Below, in pieces: positions 26,489 to 36,310 of a DNA stretch of 64,000 nt. The translations under genes were made by a program, and so were the position numbers. Position 1 is the stretch's first letter. Every line of letters begins with the position of its first letter. The stretch lies in the NCBI GenBank assembly GCA_026707945.1, contig JAPOVV010000016.1:1-64000 (forward strand). The letters are read 5' to 3'. Below the pieces are notes generated by a model. The model was not told the origin of the DNA. It searched no databases and was given only the letters and a program-made list of their open reading frames with translations. Origin of the DNA: Gammaproteobacteria bacterium. GTDB taxonomy: Bacteria; Pseudomonadota; Gammaproteobacteria; Pseudomonadales; Azotimanducaceae.

Positions 26489-27370
26489 CTAATCCTTAAA
26501 CAATGAGTCGAAGAACCATTGTGCGCCGGCTGGTTCTTCAAGCAAACGCTCCTGACGATAGGTCAACTTGAGATTCTCGGGTGCCGTCACCCGCGTACGT
26601 GACCACGTTAACTGAGACGCGCAGTACTTGTAGAGTAACGATCGCCTCTCGTGATCTGCCGACCATGCCATCGTACCGTGAGTGGTTGCTTCTGTGAAGA
26701 ACGTCACGCTGCCCGCAGGCGCTTCCGGACAAATCACGACTTCGTCGAATTCGCCACTGCGGATGCAATTTGGTAACTTGAAATGGCTGTTATGACTACC
26801 TGGTATGCAGCAAAGACCGCCAGTGTCAGGGCCGGAATCAGTTAAGTTAAACGCAGCAACTGCAAATCCGTGCAATGCCTGATGTCCTGGCTGCGGGTAA
26901 TACTTGCCCGGTTCTGCTCGTGTAAAAGGTTCAGATGCACCGTAGTCAGAGTGTAGACGTCCGCTCGGCATACCTTTCTGCATGCGCATACCGAAAATCC
27001 GGTCGAGCCGAAACGCCTCACCGAGCTGAAACCGCATGATCTGCATCGTCAGTGGGTGGTCAAGCAGATCGACGAACGGTTGCCCATACGCTAAGAATCC
27101 CGGATTCGATTTGTATGAACCACCCGCCATACCGAAGCGGTAGTTGTCATATACGCCGAGACTCTTCTCTTGAGTGCGTGCGCTACGGTCCGAAGGGAAG
27201 TCCGGCAATGTATCGTCAAGGACTTGATTGAGCGTCGCGACCTGCTCTTCACTCAATACGTCCTCGACCACGAGGTAGCCTTGCAGATCGTAGAGATATC
27301 GATAGAGCTCGGCGATTTCTTCTTCGTTTGCCGACTTTAGATAGTCTGCCGAGAGACTAGCTTCTGCCAT
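26489..27370 (-). CDS. PhyH-family dioxygenase homologue
   Basis: The 293-residue protein is a phytanoyl-CoA dioxygenase-like enzyme using Fe(II) and 2-oxoglutarate. The triad is His140 and Asp142 in L-H-S-D-Y with His231 in T-T-H-G-T, and Arg242 or Arg243 follows for 2-oxoglutarate binding. A Cys-rich G-L-C-C-I-P-G-S-H segment (about 185-193) is typical of the marine branch of this family. The gene is last in a same-strand run with an ankyrin protein and another PhyH gene, so the two enzymes may act in one pathway. The substrate is unknown. Confidence 0.85.
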   Translation of the reverse strand: MAEASLSADYLKSANEEEIAELYRYLYDLQGYLVVEDVLSEEQVATLNQVLDDTLPDFPSDRSARTQEKSLGVYDNYRFGMAGGSYKSNPGFLAYGQPFVDLLDHPLTMQIMRFQLGEAFRLDRIFGMRMQKGMPSGRLHSDYGASEPFTRAEPGKYYPQPGHQALHGFAVAAFNLTDSGPDTGGLCCIPGSHNSHFKLPNCIRSGEFDEVVICPEAPAGSVTFFTEATTHGTMAWSADHERRSLLYKYCASQLTWSRTRVTAPENLKLTYRQERLLEEPAGAQWFFDSLFKD

Positions 27371-27425
27371 CCTTACTCTCCATTCATGTACAGTGAACTC
27401 AATTCCGTGAAAGAGTCACTTCGAA

Positions 27426-28364
27426 TTACTTGCTCCGTGACCGTATTTTCTCGGCGACCTGACTGTAATTTCTTAGAAGCGCTACGTCGAGTGGAGTTTT
27501 ACCACTTTCGTCCTTCACGTTTGGATCGGCTCCTGCATTGAGCAACACTTCAACAACTTTCACGTCCTCCTGCCACCACGCATCTGCAGCGATGTGTAAC
27601 GCAGTACGCTTGTTCGCCGAACGTGCGTTGACATTCGACCCGCGGTCAAGAAGCAATTTTGCCGTATCTGCTTTCCCTTCTCTCGCTGCGACCATCAAAG
27701 GCGTGACGTCGTGATCAGCCTGTTCGCCTTCAGGTGACGACAACTTTCGAACTTTCTCACTGCATGGTATTGTGCGTGAGTCAACGTCGGCGCCTAGTTC
27801 CAAGAGTTCTTCGATCACCTCTTGCCAACCGTATGTACACGCTAAGTGCAAGGGAAACTCACCGAGTACACAAGGAGAGTCAAGACTAGAGCCCGCATGA
27901 ACCAACATGTTCGTAAGTTGCCGCGCGTGTGCCAGATAGCCATGTGTAACCGCTAGATGGATCGGACGCCATTCGCCTTCGCCTTTTGCGTCGGTTTCCC
28001 AAACAAAGAATCCGATGCGGGTTAGTACACGATTCGGATCATCGCCGCATTCAATAAGGGTCTTGGTCGCTCCGACTTGAGCGCTAAGAAGCGCCCAGCC
28101 GAGCGGTGGCAGTCCGTCTGCTTCCTCGCTGAGTTCCGTTGTCTTGGATAAGTGAACAATCTGGTCGCTCAAGCCGAGTGCACAAGCGCTGTGTAGGTCG
28201 CAAGTAAGACCCGCAGCCAACATAGCATGCGCGGTTTCTGGCTCGTAGAGCGCAGCGATCTGTAAGGTCGTAAGATCGGTTTCAGCGGACAGACCTACGC
28301 CTGCTCGGGACTCGCTCTTCGATTCGAGGAGATCCCTCGCGACAGCATCCCAATCTCTGTCCAA
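27426..28364 (-). CDS. Ankyrin-repeat protein between two PhyH genes
   Basis: The 312-residue protein consists of ankyrin repeats, clearest in P-I-H-L-A-V-T-H-G-Y, P-L-H-L-A-C-T-Y-G-W, P-L-M-V-A-A-R-E-G-K and A-L-H-I-A-A-D-A-W-W. It ends with a repeat containing L-L-N-A-G-A-D-P-N. No signal peptide or membrane segment is present. It sits 30 bases below one PhyH gene and 55 bases above another, so it is probably translated from the same message and may bind one of these enzymes. That interaction is inferred only from gene order. Confidence 0.85.
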   Translation of the reverse strand: MDRDWDAVARDLLESKSESRAGVGLSAETDLTTLQIAALYEPETAHAMLAAGLTCDLHSACALGLSDQIVHLSKTTELSEEADGLPPLGWALLSAQVGATKTLIECGDDPNRVLTRIGFFVWETDAKGEGEWRPIHLAVTHGYLAHARQLTNMLVHAGSSLDSPCVLGEFPLHLACTYGWQEVIEELLELGADVDSRTIPCSEKVRKLSSPEGEQADHDVTPLMVAAREGKADTAKLLLDRGSNVNARSANKRTALHIAADAWWQEDVKVVEVLLNAGADPNVKDESGKTPLDVALLRNYSQVAEKIRSRSK

Positions 28365-28394
28365 CGTCAGCTCATTTAGCCGCGAAAAGCCGAC

Positions 28395-29516
28395 TTAGTT
28401 TGCCGCTGCGGCTCGCTCGTTGTGTTCCATTTCCGCAACGATGTCCGCCATACCTTCCCACTCGTCCCACATGTTGCACATGGCTTGCTTGGAGCGTTCC
28501 CACGGATCGTTGCCTTCCTCGAATTCCAACCATTGCCCTTGTTGACCTCGATCGGGATGGTCGGTTACACCATTTACTACCACGTTTGGTTGACGCTTCT
28601 TGTTTCGAATCCGAAAGATGATGTTCTTGCGCGTCTCCGTGCCACGTTCGTTACGAGTTCCCGAGTGAGGTATGTGGTACATCGCGATGCACGCATCGCC
28701 CTTATCCATCAGGATCTGTGTGGGTCGCGGCCAACGGCGACCATCAGGGGTCGTCTCCGAATTCTCATCGGCGTATTTCTCATAAATCTCCGGCGGCAGA
28801 TAGTTCATTCCGCAACGATTGGGACATTCGTGATTCAAACGTGGCCACCCTGGTCCTTCCGGTCCTAGGTGTCCATTCGTCTCGTATTGCCAACGAAAGA
28901 ACTTTTGCATATCGTGGTGAGCACCTTTAAGCAGACAGGTCTGACCTCGTCCTTCTTCTGTTTGATCATTGAGACAAATAAAGACAAACGCGGTAAAACT
29001 ACCCAATCCAAGCGTCATATCTGGATCTTCGAACAGCGGCACCATGTTGTGACCCATGACTTCCGGCGATCGGCCCAAGTTGCCTTTGGGACCGGAAGCA
29101 AAGTGTCGCAGGTAAATTTCCTCCGGTGTTCCTTCCTGTACTTCTTGAGGCGCGGCGATTGTGATGTTGCCATCCATGTGTACGCCTGCACCAAAATATG
29201 GCATATCAACGTCCCGATACCCCATGTTCGTGAACCGTCCGGATGCCTGTGAGGGATATGAAATGCCGGTCTGGCATATGCTCGGCGGGTCGAAATAACC
29301 CATCACTTCGTGCAATACCGGTGTAACGTCTGACTTGTTGACCAAATCAGTCATTACTGCCGCAGAACCAAGATACTGTCCGCGTTTCGGCAGCTTTAGC
29401 GCTGCAATCGCGGCGTTTACCAATTCATCTGACACCGCATTTTTGACGACTATGTAGCCGTCTCGATACAGCGATTTCTTGTCTTCAGTGGATAGGTGCC
29501 GAGGTTTCGTGCTCAT
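28395..29516 (-). CDS. PhyH-family dioxygenase homologue, long form
   Basis: This 373-residue member of the phytanoyl-CoA dioxygenase superfamily has the iron-binding pair His113 and Asp115 in G-V-H-M-D-G-N, and a later His in I-P-H-S-G-T followed by Arg residues in T-R-K-N-I-I-F-R-I-R. The insert around residues 205-265, with several Pro, Gly and Cys residues, is longer than in the other two PhyH proteins here and suggests a different substrate. It lies between the BNR-repeat gene upstream and the ankyrin gene downstream on the same strand. Confidence 0.85.
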   Translation of the reverse strand: MSTKPRHLSTEDKKSLYRDGYIVVKNAVSDELVNAAIAALKLPKRGQYLGSAAVMTDLVNKSDVTPVLHEVMGYFDPPSICQTGISYPSQASGRFTNMGYRDVDMPYFGAGVHMDGNITIAAPQEVQEGTPEEIYLRHFASGPKGNLGRSPEVMGHNMVPLFEDPDMTLGLGSFTAFVFICLNDQTEEGRGQTCLLKGAHHDMQKFFRWQYETNGHLGPEGPGWPRLNHECPNRCGMNYLPPEIYEKYADENSETTPDGRRWPRPTQILMDKGDACIAMYHIPHSGTRNERGTETRKNIIFRIRNKKRQPNVVVNGVTDHPDRGQQGQWLEFEEGNDPWERSKQAMCNMWDEWEGMADIVAEMEHNERAAAAN

Positions 29517-29624
29517 GGTGATTTCTGTTTCCTACTCAAGTCGCAGTCAGTGCCACGATGCAAAGGGATTTTATGGTTCAAGAAGTCTGCTGTCTCAGTC
29601 AACACCGTGCTCGATCAACCATCC

Positions 29625-30581
29625 TTAACATGGTTGCCAGAGCATCGTTCTTATCTCGCCGAACTCGCGACGTAATTTCTCCCACGCTTCACCGCCATCC
29701 TGAGACCGATAGATCTGACCGAGATTCGTGCAACAAAATAGTAAATCCGCGTCAGCTGCATTGTCTGCGACCATCCAAGGCGTCGAATTAACGCTACCTG
29801 GAAGATTACAGTCGTCCCAAGTTGCGCCCCAATCTCGACTTCGAAGCAGTCGTCCTGTTGATCCAGGAGGTCCGTCGCCATTACAGAGGAACACTGTGCC
29901 GTCATAGTCCGCTTTCGGCTTGATGCCGCGTGTATATTGCCAAGGGGAGTCAAGTTTCCGCCACTCCCAAGTTTCCGCATCGTCGAAAGACTCATAGAGA
30001 CCCAACGCCGTTGCAGTCAGCAGTTTTCGTTTCCCTTCGACTTCTGCGATTGCGATATCGTGAATATCCGGAAAGCGGAATCCTTCTTCGGAACGTTCCC
30101 ACGTTTTTCCAAAGTCTCGCGAGCGATGAACGGCATCAATCTCCGCACTGGCCCAAATCGTCGCGTCGTCCATGGGATCGAAACGAATGCGAGTTATGCG
30201 CGGCTTGCCGATCGGGCACTCGTCCACAAGCTGGATCGGTAACTGCTCCCACGTAGACCCAGCATCATCTGATCGATAAATTGCGCCTGGGTTTGTACCT
30301 ATGAACAGCTGATTAGGATCCGAAACGCTCTGTGTCACCGACCAAATCTGCTTGCCATCACCCGGTGACGGTACGCGTCGCCCTTTGCCTTCTTCGTCTT
30401 GACGTAGTAACCCAATATCTGTACCAGCCCAAACCACACCCGGTTCTTTCGGATGAGACGAAAGCGCCCACGTGCGCATCTCGACTGAAAGTCCTTCGAA
30501 CGCAAAGCGCCACGATTCGCCTAGGTCGTCGCTACGCCAGACACCCCAGCCTACCGTACCAGCGTATACGGATACATCCAT
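29625..30581 (-). CDS. BNR/Asp-box beta-propeller protein (sialidase-like fold)
   Basis: The 318-residue protein contains about six Asp-box repeats of the form S-x-D-x-G-x-T-W: R-S-D-D-L-G-E-S-W, R-S-D-D-A-G-S-T-W, R-S-R-D-F-G-K-T-W, F-D-D-A-E-T-W, R-S-R-D-W-G-A-T-W and R-S-Q-D-G-G-E-A-W. This pattern forms a beta-propeller seen in sialidases, Vps10 and plant HCF136-type proteins. No sialidase catalytic residues are evident and there is no signal peptide, so a cytoplasmic binding role is more likely than glycosidase activity. It is transcribed with the PhyH genes downstream. Confidence 0.8.
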   Translation of the reverse strand: MDVSVYAGTVGWGVWRSDDLGESWRFAFEGLSVEMRTWALSSHPKEPGVVWAGTDIGLLRQDEEGKGRRVPSPGDGKQIWSVTQSVSDPNQLFIGTNPGAIYRSDDAGSTWEQLPIQLVDECPIGKPRITRIRFDPMDDATIWASAEIDAVHRSRDFGKTWERSEEGFRFPDIHDIAIAEVEGKRKLLTATALGLYESFDDAETWEWRKLDSPWQYTRGIKPKADYDGTVFLCNGDGPPGSTGRLLRSRDWGATWDDCNLPGSVNSTPWMVADNAADADLLFCCTNLGQIYRSQDGGEAWEKLRREFGEIRTMLWQPC

Positions 30582-30698
30582 GTCTGCTCCTTCAAGCGGT
30601 TGTGGAGCTAATTGTCGTTACGGGGACTCCTTTCGTTCAAGTGACTGAAGTAGAGTGCTTAGCGATCGCTCATGACATTGAGATCGACGATTCAAGTA

Positions 30699-32441
30699 TT
30701 ACGCCGTAAAAAACGCAATGGTTGTCCACAAAACTCCCGCGAGGACAGCCGCCACAGTTGCTTGAGGTATTTGCGTACGAACGTGATCCATTAGGTCACA
30801 ACCCGTACATACGGAGCTAAGTACAGTCGTATCGGATATCGGTGAGCATTGATCACCGTACACGCTACCATCCATCACGGCTGCAAAACACAGCGTCATG
30901 TAAAGGTAAGGATGTGAGAGATCGGCGCCTTCGGCGATAGCCCATGCAAGCGGCATCGCCAAGGGAAACGCAACAGCATATGTACCCCAACTCGAACCCG
31001 TCGAGAACGCAATCGTCATGGTCATAACCTGCAGAATCACGGGAAGCAAGAAATACGGAAGTGCGTCACCAAGAAGATCCACCAAGTACGCGCCGCCACC
31101 TGTGATCTGACTAACGGCACCGATCGTCAGTGCGAGCAGCAGTATCACAGATCCTAGTACAACACCTTTAAAGCCGGTTTCGTAACCTTGAATCAACTCT
31201 CGGAGAGACATCCCTTTAGCCAGCGCTACGACTGACGCGAATAACAATGCAGCGCCGAATGCCCAGTGCACTTCAGGTGAGCCGAAGGCGATGAATGTCC
31301 CGATCGCAACACCGATCAAGATCGCTAGTGGTAGAACGAATTCGAGTAGATTTGGCTTGTAGTTTTCAGGTACGTCGCTGTGTTGAAGTTCCTTCGAAGC
31401 GAGTACCTGAGCAGTCGGCGAGTCGAGCTCGTTTCTCGTACGTGCCCTTTGAATCGCCGCTTTCAGTTCCTTGTTCAGGTAAAGCGGTTTTTCAATGCTC
31501 ACCAAGAACGTCCCTAAGACGGCAAAAATCGCGTAAAAACAGAACGGAACACTTGCAAAAAAGAACGTTATTCGATCCGCTTCGGTTGCTAGGAACGAAA
31601 CTCCTGCGACAAAGATGAACGCTTGTACGTAACCAGGCCATGCGTTAAACGCTAACTGCGATGCGATGGGAGAAGCAGTCGAATCCACAATGTAGGCGAG
31701 TTCTTCGTGACTGATTCTCTCTTGATCTGCAATGGGTTTAACGGTCGTTCCAACCAAAACCGTACTGACGGTGCCCCCCTGAAAGAAAATAACCCCTAAT
31801 CCCCACGCAACCAGCTTAGCTGTTCTTGGTCCACGCACAAAGCGATCCGTAACGTATTGGGCAAACGCTTGCGCCGCACCGGTGCGCGACCAAACGCCCA
31901 TCAACCCGCCGAGTAACCACAAATAAAGTACTAAAACGCTTGCGGCCGCCGTGGTGCCTAAATGCTCGATGACGACAGCGCCAAAAATGTCGTATTCCGT
32001 AAGAATGAATGCGCCAGATACGATGCCGCCCAGCAAAGCAGTAATCGGTTCGCGCGTGACCCAACACAACAATACGGCGACGAGCGCAGGTAACAACGAC
32101 CAGAATCCCCAGTGCCGTGAGACGACGTATTGCCAGTAGGACGGAGAGCCATTCTCGTCCACGCGTACAACGAATTCCTCGTTGATACCCGGGTCTTCGA
32201 CCATCGTCTTGATACGATCAGGGTGCAACATCGCTCTCGCGTCAGGCGTAAAGGACACGTAACGCGGCGCTTCTCGAAATATGTAGAACAGTTGGTTATT
32301 GGCGTCCCGCTGCACGTCCAACTCGATCTCATCGACATTCCATGTCGGACTCACGAACCTTCCAACCAACACCGACAAAAGGAGCAAGCCAACCAGTAAG
32401 GCGAACTTCATGTGTCCTGTGCTTATATTGAGTTTTTCCAT
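30699..32441 (-). CDS. NhaC-type sodium/proton antiporter family protein
   Basis: The 580-residue membrane protein matches the NhaC family of Na+/H+ antiporters. Conserved features are the repeated Gly-rich helices and the block G-S-V-Y-G-D-Q-C-S-P-I-S-D-T-T near residue 530. One membrane segment lies at the N-terminus (about 12-27), followed by a periplasmic loop of about 80 residues before the main helix bundle; that loop is an added domain compared with short NhaC proteins. Members also include amino-acid exchangers, so the transported ion is not certain. It is the first gene of the minus-strand run leading to the PhyH genes. Confidence 0.85.
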   Translation of the reverse strand: MEKLNISTGHMKFALLVGLLLLSVLVGRFVSPTWNVDEIELDVQRDANNQLFYIFREAPRYVSFTPDARAMLHPDRIKTMVEDPGINEEFVVRVDENGSPSYWQYVVSRHWGFWSLLPALVAVLLCWVTREPITALLGGIVSGAFILTEYDIFGAVVIEHLGTTAAASVLVLYLWLLGGLMGVWSRTGAAQAFAQYVTDRFVRGPRTAKLVAWGLGVIFFQGGTVSTVLVGTTVKPIADQERISHEELAYIVDSTASPIASQLAFNAWPGYVQAFIFVAGVSFLATEADRITFFFASVPFCFYAIFAVLGTFLVSIEKPLYLNKELKAAIQRARTRNELDSPTAQVLASKELQHSDVPENYKPNLLEFVLPLAILIGVAIGTFIAFGSPEVHWAFGAALLFASVVALAKGMSLRELIQGYETGFKGVVLGSVILLLALTIGAVSQITGGGAYLVDLLGDALPYFLLPVILQVMTMTIAFSTGSSWGTYAVAFPLAMPLAWAIAEGADLSHPYLYMTLCFAAVMDGSVYGDQCSPISDTTVLSSVCTGCDLMDHVRTQIPQATVAAVLAGVLWTTIAFFTA

Positions 32442-32625
32442 GGCTTCGAATGTCGACTTTTAAATATTGTCTCCAGAAGCAAAAGGTGTATTTCAAATTA
32501 GCGCTGTCGGCGTAAATCAAATCGCCAGTATTGCGTGTTAAATAAGAGAGTCGACGACCACGCTGAATGGTCAAAAATTGAGTTACTTATCTACATATCA
32601 CCTCTAAGACGAAATCACGCATTTC

Positions 32626-33162
32626 ATGTTTCGATATCTACGCAGTAAATTACCTCGACGCCATCGCGTCGTTCGCCATTGGTCCATCAAACCATTCGCT
32701 CACCATTTGAAACATCCTCGCCATTGGCATATACATCGCATGGGCGTCTCGCGCGCGATCTTCATTGGACTCCTGTGTGCGTGGGTTCCAATCCCCGGTA
32801 CCCAAATGCTCGTGGCTGCTCTTTGGGCGGCAATCGCCAAAGCAAACATCCCTAGCGCTGTGGCCGCGACGTGGATCAGTAATCCGTTTACGTTCGTTCC
32901 GTTTTACTACGCCGCGTTTTGGCTCGGCGACCGAACGATGTCGCTGCTGTTACCGTTCTGGGAGAGCGTCCCTTTCACCTTCGATGGAATCTGGAGCAAA
33001 GAGAGTGCGTTAATCCCAACGCTACTGGGTACCGTTTTCCTGGCTGTCGTGAGTGCCTACGCCGGGTATTCGATTTCAAAATACCTGTGGCGTCGACACA
33101 TCATCCGTAAGCGAGCTAAGCAACTTCGACTACGTGCTTCGAAGCGTGTCGTGATGACCTAG
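32626..33162 (+). CDS. DUF2062 membrane protein
   Basis: The 178-residue protein carries the DUF2062 pattern: a basic N-terminal region, R-A-I-F-I-G-L-L-C-A-W with V-P-I-P-G-T-Q-M, then I-S-N-P-F-T-F-V-P-F-Y-Y-A, and a second pair of membrane segments before a very basic C-terminus. The function of the family is not established; in some proteins it is fused to glycosyltransferases. It starts divergently from the antiporter gene and converges with lolE, whose stop codon overlaps its own at 33159-33162. Confidence 0.85.
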   Translation: MFRYLRSKLPRRHRVVRHWSIKPFAHHLKHPRHWHIHRMGVSRAIFIGLLCAWVPIPGTQMLVAALWAAIAKANIPSAVAATWISNPFTFVPFYYAAFWLGDRTMSLLLPFWESVPFTFDGIWSKESALIPTLLGTVFLAVVSAYAGYSISKYLWRRHIIRKRAKQLRLRASKRVVMT

Positions 33163-34349
33163 CCTGCTCGGTTCAGCGCGTACACAGGGCTCTCTATTAA
33201 CGCAAGTCGTAACGGCCTGACAAGCGCGAAACCACCAAGCATCACTGCAATCGCGACCGCTCCAATGACATCTATGGCGTCGATGCGAGAGGGAAGCTCG
33301 TCAAATGCCGACTGCTCGAGAATGCTGACGCCTAGAAGTTCGTCAAACGTATCGAAAATCACATTGATGTTCTCAGCGATCAGAAAACCAAACACCAACC
33401 CAAGAGTTATTCCTGTCAGTGTAATGAGACCGCCTTGAATGGCAAACGAGCCGAGCAATTGACGCCGCGAAGCGCCTATGGTGGCGAGAATCGCAATATC
33501 CGATCGTTTGACATTGATCAGCATTGCTTGCCCGGCGATGATGTTGAACGAAGCAAGCATCAAAACTAATGTCATGAGGATGTACATTGCGGTTCGCTCT
33601 AACTGGTACGCTCGAAACGCTTCGCCGTATTCATCAATCCATGTCACCACTCTCGGGTCGTCCTGAAAGACGTCCTGGACGCTAAAGGGATCCGCAATTG
33701 AAACGTTCCAGCCGAGTTTTCCGGTTCGCTGCAACGGCGTTCCCACAATCGAGTCAATATCCACGAAAACTGATCCCCCGTCCACTTCCGTCGAGAAACG
33801 AAACAGCCCTGCGACTACGTACGTAGCGGTCTGGGTCTTCAGTCCGTTAGTTGTGGGCGCCACAAACGTAAGATCGAGCCGATCATCGACGGTCACACCG
33901 AGTCGGGATGCAAGATCGTACGAAAGGGCAGCTTGATTTACGCTGCCGCCCTGCACTAGCTCTCCTTGAACGAACTGAAACTTTCGTTCCGCGGTCGCTT
34001 CAAAGTCGAGGCCGACCAATTTAACGGTAATCGTCACACCATCGCCGCCTCGAATGAACGATATGCCGTGAAACTCACGCTGGACATCCGTAACACCCTT
34101 TCGAGATTTGATCGCCTCGATCTCTACTGTTTCGAATTTGTCTGCAGCAAGAAAGGAGTGAGGCACGACGCGCAGTAGTCGATCACGCCGTTCGTCGGTA
34201 AGACCGTTGAAGACGCTTGCTACGACGATCATCAACATGATGCCGAGCGCAAGTCCCAAGATCGAAATCGCGTTGACGAGCTTAGAGAATCCCGAAGCGC
34301 CAACGAAGAGGTACCGCATTCCGATCTTGCGGCTGAAAGAATCAAGCAT
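33159..34349 (-). CDS. lolE: Lipoprotein-releasing permease, LolE
   Basis: LolE is one of the two membrane subunits that release outer-membrane lipoproteins from the inner membrane to the LolA chaperone. The 396-residue protein has the family layout: one helix near the N-terminus (about 25-47), a periplasmic domain of about 220 residues, and three helices at the C-terminus forming the FtsX-like permease domain. It is the third gene in the same order as E. coli lolC-lolD-lolE and overlaps lolD by 8 bases. Assignment as LolE rather than LolC is by position, since the two are homologous. Confidence 0.88.
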   Translation of the reverse strand: MLDSFSRKIGMRYLFVGASGFSKLVNAISILGLALGIMLMIVVASVFNGLTDERRDRLLRVVPHSFLAADKFETVEIEAIKSRKGVTDVQREFHGISFIRGGDGVTITVKLVGLDFEATAERKFQFVQGELVQGGSVNQAALSYDLASRLGVTVDDRLDLTFVAPTTNGLKTQTATYVVAGLFRFSTEVDGGSVFVDIDSIVGTPLQRTGKLGWNVSIADPFSVQDVFQDDPRVVTWIDEYGEAFRAYQLERTAMYILMTLVLMLASFNIIAGQAMLINVKRSDIAILATIGASRRQLLGSFAIQGGLITLTGITLGLVFGFLIAENINVIFDTFDELLGVSILEQSAFDELPSRIDAIDVIGAVAIAVMLGGFALVRPLRLALIESPVYALNRAG

Positions 34350-35022
34350 CGTTAACGATGTGTCCTTCGCTTAAGCGCACCGTGCGATGGGCAAACGCGC
34401 CACTCGCTTCATCATGAGACACAATCACGAACGCGGTACCAAGCGTCTCGCTAACCGATTCGATGAGTTCCATGACACGACGTGCGCTATCCGCATCCAA
34501 GCTACCCGTCGGCTCATCAGCGAGTACAACCTGTGGATCTCCAACAACTGCACGTGCTACGGCAACACGGAGACGCTCACCGCCCGATAGCTGCTTCGGC
34601 AGGTGCTCCATTCGGTCCTGGAGCTCGATTTCGCACAATGTTTGCTCGGCTTTAGATGTTGCGGTCTTCGTCGAATCGCCGCGAATTAGCAATGGCATCG
34701 CGACGTTTTCTAGCGCCGTGAATTCGGGCAATAGATGGTGGAACTGATAGACAAAACCAAGTGCGCGGTTGCGCAGTTCCGCACGCTCTTTACTGCTACA
34801 TTCAGTTAGATTCGTCCCATCCACCCAAACTTCACCTGCGTCGGCATCGAGTAATCCGGCCAAGATATGCAACAACGTACTTTTGCCAGAGCCTGAACGA
34901 CCGAATACGCAGACTCGCTCACCGGCGGCGATCGTTAGATCAATGCCCTGTAAGACTAGAAGGCTCTGGCGACCATCGTCGAACGTTTTGGTTATGCCTT
35001 TTCCGACTAGAACGTCACTCAT
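34342..35022 (-). CDS. lolD: Lipoprotein-releasing ATPase LolD
   Basis: LolD powers lipoprotein release by the LolCDE complex. The 226-residue ATPase contains Walker A G-R-S-G-S-G-K-S-T at about 40-48, the signature L-S-G-G-E at about 145-149, and Walker B with the catalytic Glu in V-L-A-D-E-P-T-G-S-L-D. The LolD/MacB-type segment Y-Q-F-H-H-L-L-P-E-F-T-A is present. The gene overlaps lolC by 8 bases at its start and lolE by 8 bases at its end, so production of the three subunits is tightly coupled. Confidence 0.95.
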   Translation of the reverse strand: MSDVLVGKGITKTFDDGRQSLLVLQGIDLTIAAGERVCVFGRSGSGKSTLLHILAGLLDADAGEVWVDGTNLTECSSKERAELRNRALGFVYQFHHLLPEFTALENVAMPLLIRGDSTKTATSKAEQTLCEIELQDRMEHLPKQLSGGERLRVAVARAVVGDPQVVLADEPTGSLDADSARRVMELIESVSETLGTAFVIVSHDEASGAFAHRTVRLSEGHIVNDA

Positions 35023-36256
35023 CGCGCAAGATCTCAGAAGGAGCTAACCGCGTCGCACGCCAAGCCGGGTAAAGCGAACCCAAGGTCACCATCAGAACAG
35101 TCAAACCCACGACGCGCATCACATCCGGTAGCTGCAGCACGACACTCAACTCGTACAAGGGGAAGCCGTCTCGCAATGAGACGCCGATGAGTTGTGAGAG
35201 CAGTTCATGTAACGTCGGCAGGATTAAGCCGATCAGCCATGCAAGCGCAATGCACGCCACCAGACTTACGAGTGCAATCACCCATGCTGTCGCAACGAAC
35301 GAGACCAACACGGTTGTCGTACTGCCACCGAGTGTTCTCAATACCGCGATGTCTGCTCGCCGGCTATGGACCAACATAACCATGTTTGAAACAAGATTGA
35401 AGGTAGCCACCGCGACTAGCATCGAAAGAAGCAGGAAGAGCAGATTCTTAAATCTCTGCAGGAAGTTGAACAACGCACCGAAGAGGTCTTGCCATGTTGC
35501 GGCGAACATGTCGCGGTCGTTTGCGGCCAAGTAGATCGAGAAAAACGCATTCCCGACGTCAAGCGGATTCTGCAATCTGAAAAACGCCGCGTTCGCTGTC
35601 TTCGGCATTTGCAGAACCCGACGAGCATCCTCACGATTGATGTACGCAACTAGCGAATCTAAACTGCTTTGGGTTTCTGCCAATCCAGCAACCGTGAAGC
35701 GCTTTTGCCGCGGCATATAGCCGAATGGCGATATTCCCTCGGCAGCAAGCGTTACCAGCACCGTATCGCCTACATTCACACTAAGCTCGCGCGCCAACCC
35801 ACTTCCTAAGAGGATCGCAAACTGACCGACTTGTAGGTTTACCCAAAGTGTGTCGCTGTCGAGATTGCCGCTGGCTACAAACTCGCTAATGCTCTCAGGG
35901 TCTACGCCAATGAACTGCGCTCGATGCACTGATTCCGACGTGCTAACCAGCCCACTCGACTGCACCACCATTGCCGATGCGGTCACGGCCGAAACGGCGA
36001 GCTCGACTCGTTCACCCAAATCGGCATCAATGCCGTTAGGTTTTGATAGCGTAACGTGCGGTACGAGACCGAGGACGTTCCGATTAAGGTCACGCTGAAA
36101 ACCTGCGATGATGCCTTGTACAACCAATAGTGTCGTAATGGAAACGATGAGTCCCAGCATCGATGTCTTCGTCACGAACATTAGTGCGACATCTCTGGTC
36201 AGTAAGTACCGCCAGCTCAGCAAAACTGAAAGCGGATGAAACAATGCGCGTTTCAT
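35015..36256 (-). CDS. lolC: Lipoprotein-releasing permease, LolC
   Basis: LolC is the membrane subunit that binds LolA and, with LolD and LolE, extracts lipoproteins from the inner membrane. The 413 residues show a first helix (about 25-50), a long periplasmic domain with the Hook-type region, and three C-terminal helices with the conserved R-R-A-D-I-A-V-L-R-T-L-G loop at about 304-315 that contacts the ATPase. It is the first gene of the operon. apbE lies 54 bases upstream on the same strand and may share its transcript. Confidence 0.92.
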   Translation of the reverse strand: MKRALFHPLSVLLSWRYLLTRDVALMFVTKTSMLGLIVSITTLLVVQGIIAGFQRDLNRNVLGLVPHVTLSKPNGIDADLGERVELAVSAVTASAMVVQSSGLVSTSESVHRAQFIGVDPESISEFVASGNLDSDTLWVNLQVGQFAILLGSGLARELSVNVGDTVLVTLAAEGISPFGYMPRQKRFTVAGLAETQSSLDSLVAYINREDARRVLQMPKTANAAFFRLQNPLDVGNAFFSIYLAANDRDMFAATWQDLFGALFNFLQRFKNLLFLLLSMLVAVATFNLVSNMVMLVHSRRADIAVLRTLGGSTTTVLVSFVATAWVIALVSLVACIALAWLIGLILPTLHELLSQLIGVSLRDGFPLYELSVVLQLPDVMRVVGLTVLMVTLGSLYPAWRATRLAPSEILRDE

Positions 36257-36310
36257 TTACAGTTCGTGGAATACAGGAAATTCACTTCAAAATCTATCGA
36301 AATTAGATTG

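Noticed and set aside
28869-29252. 127-residue plus-strand frame in the PhyH gene
   Set aside because: It is antisense to a clear PhyH gene with all iron ligands.
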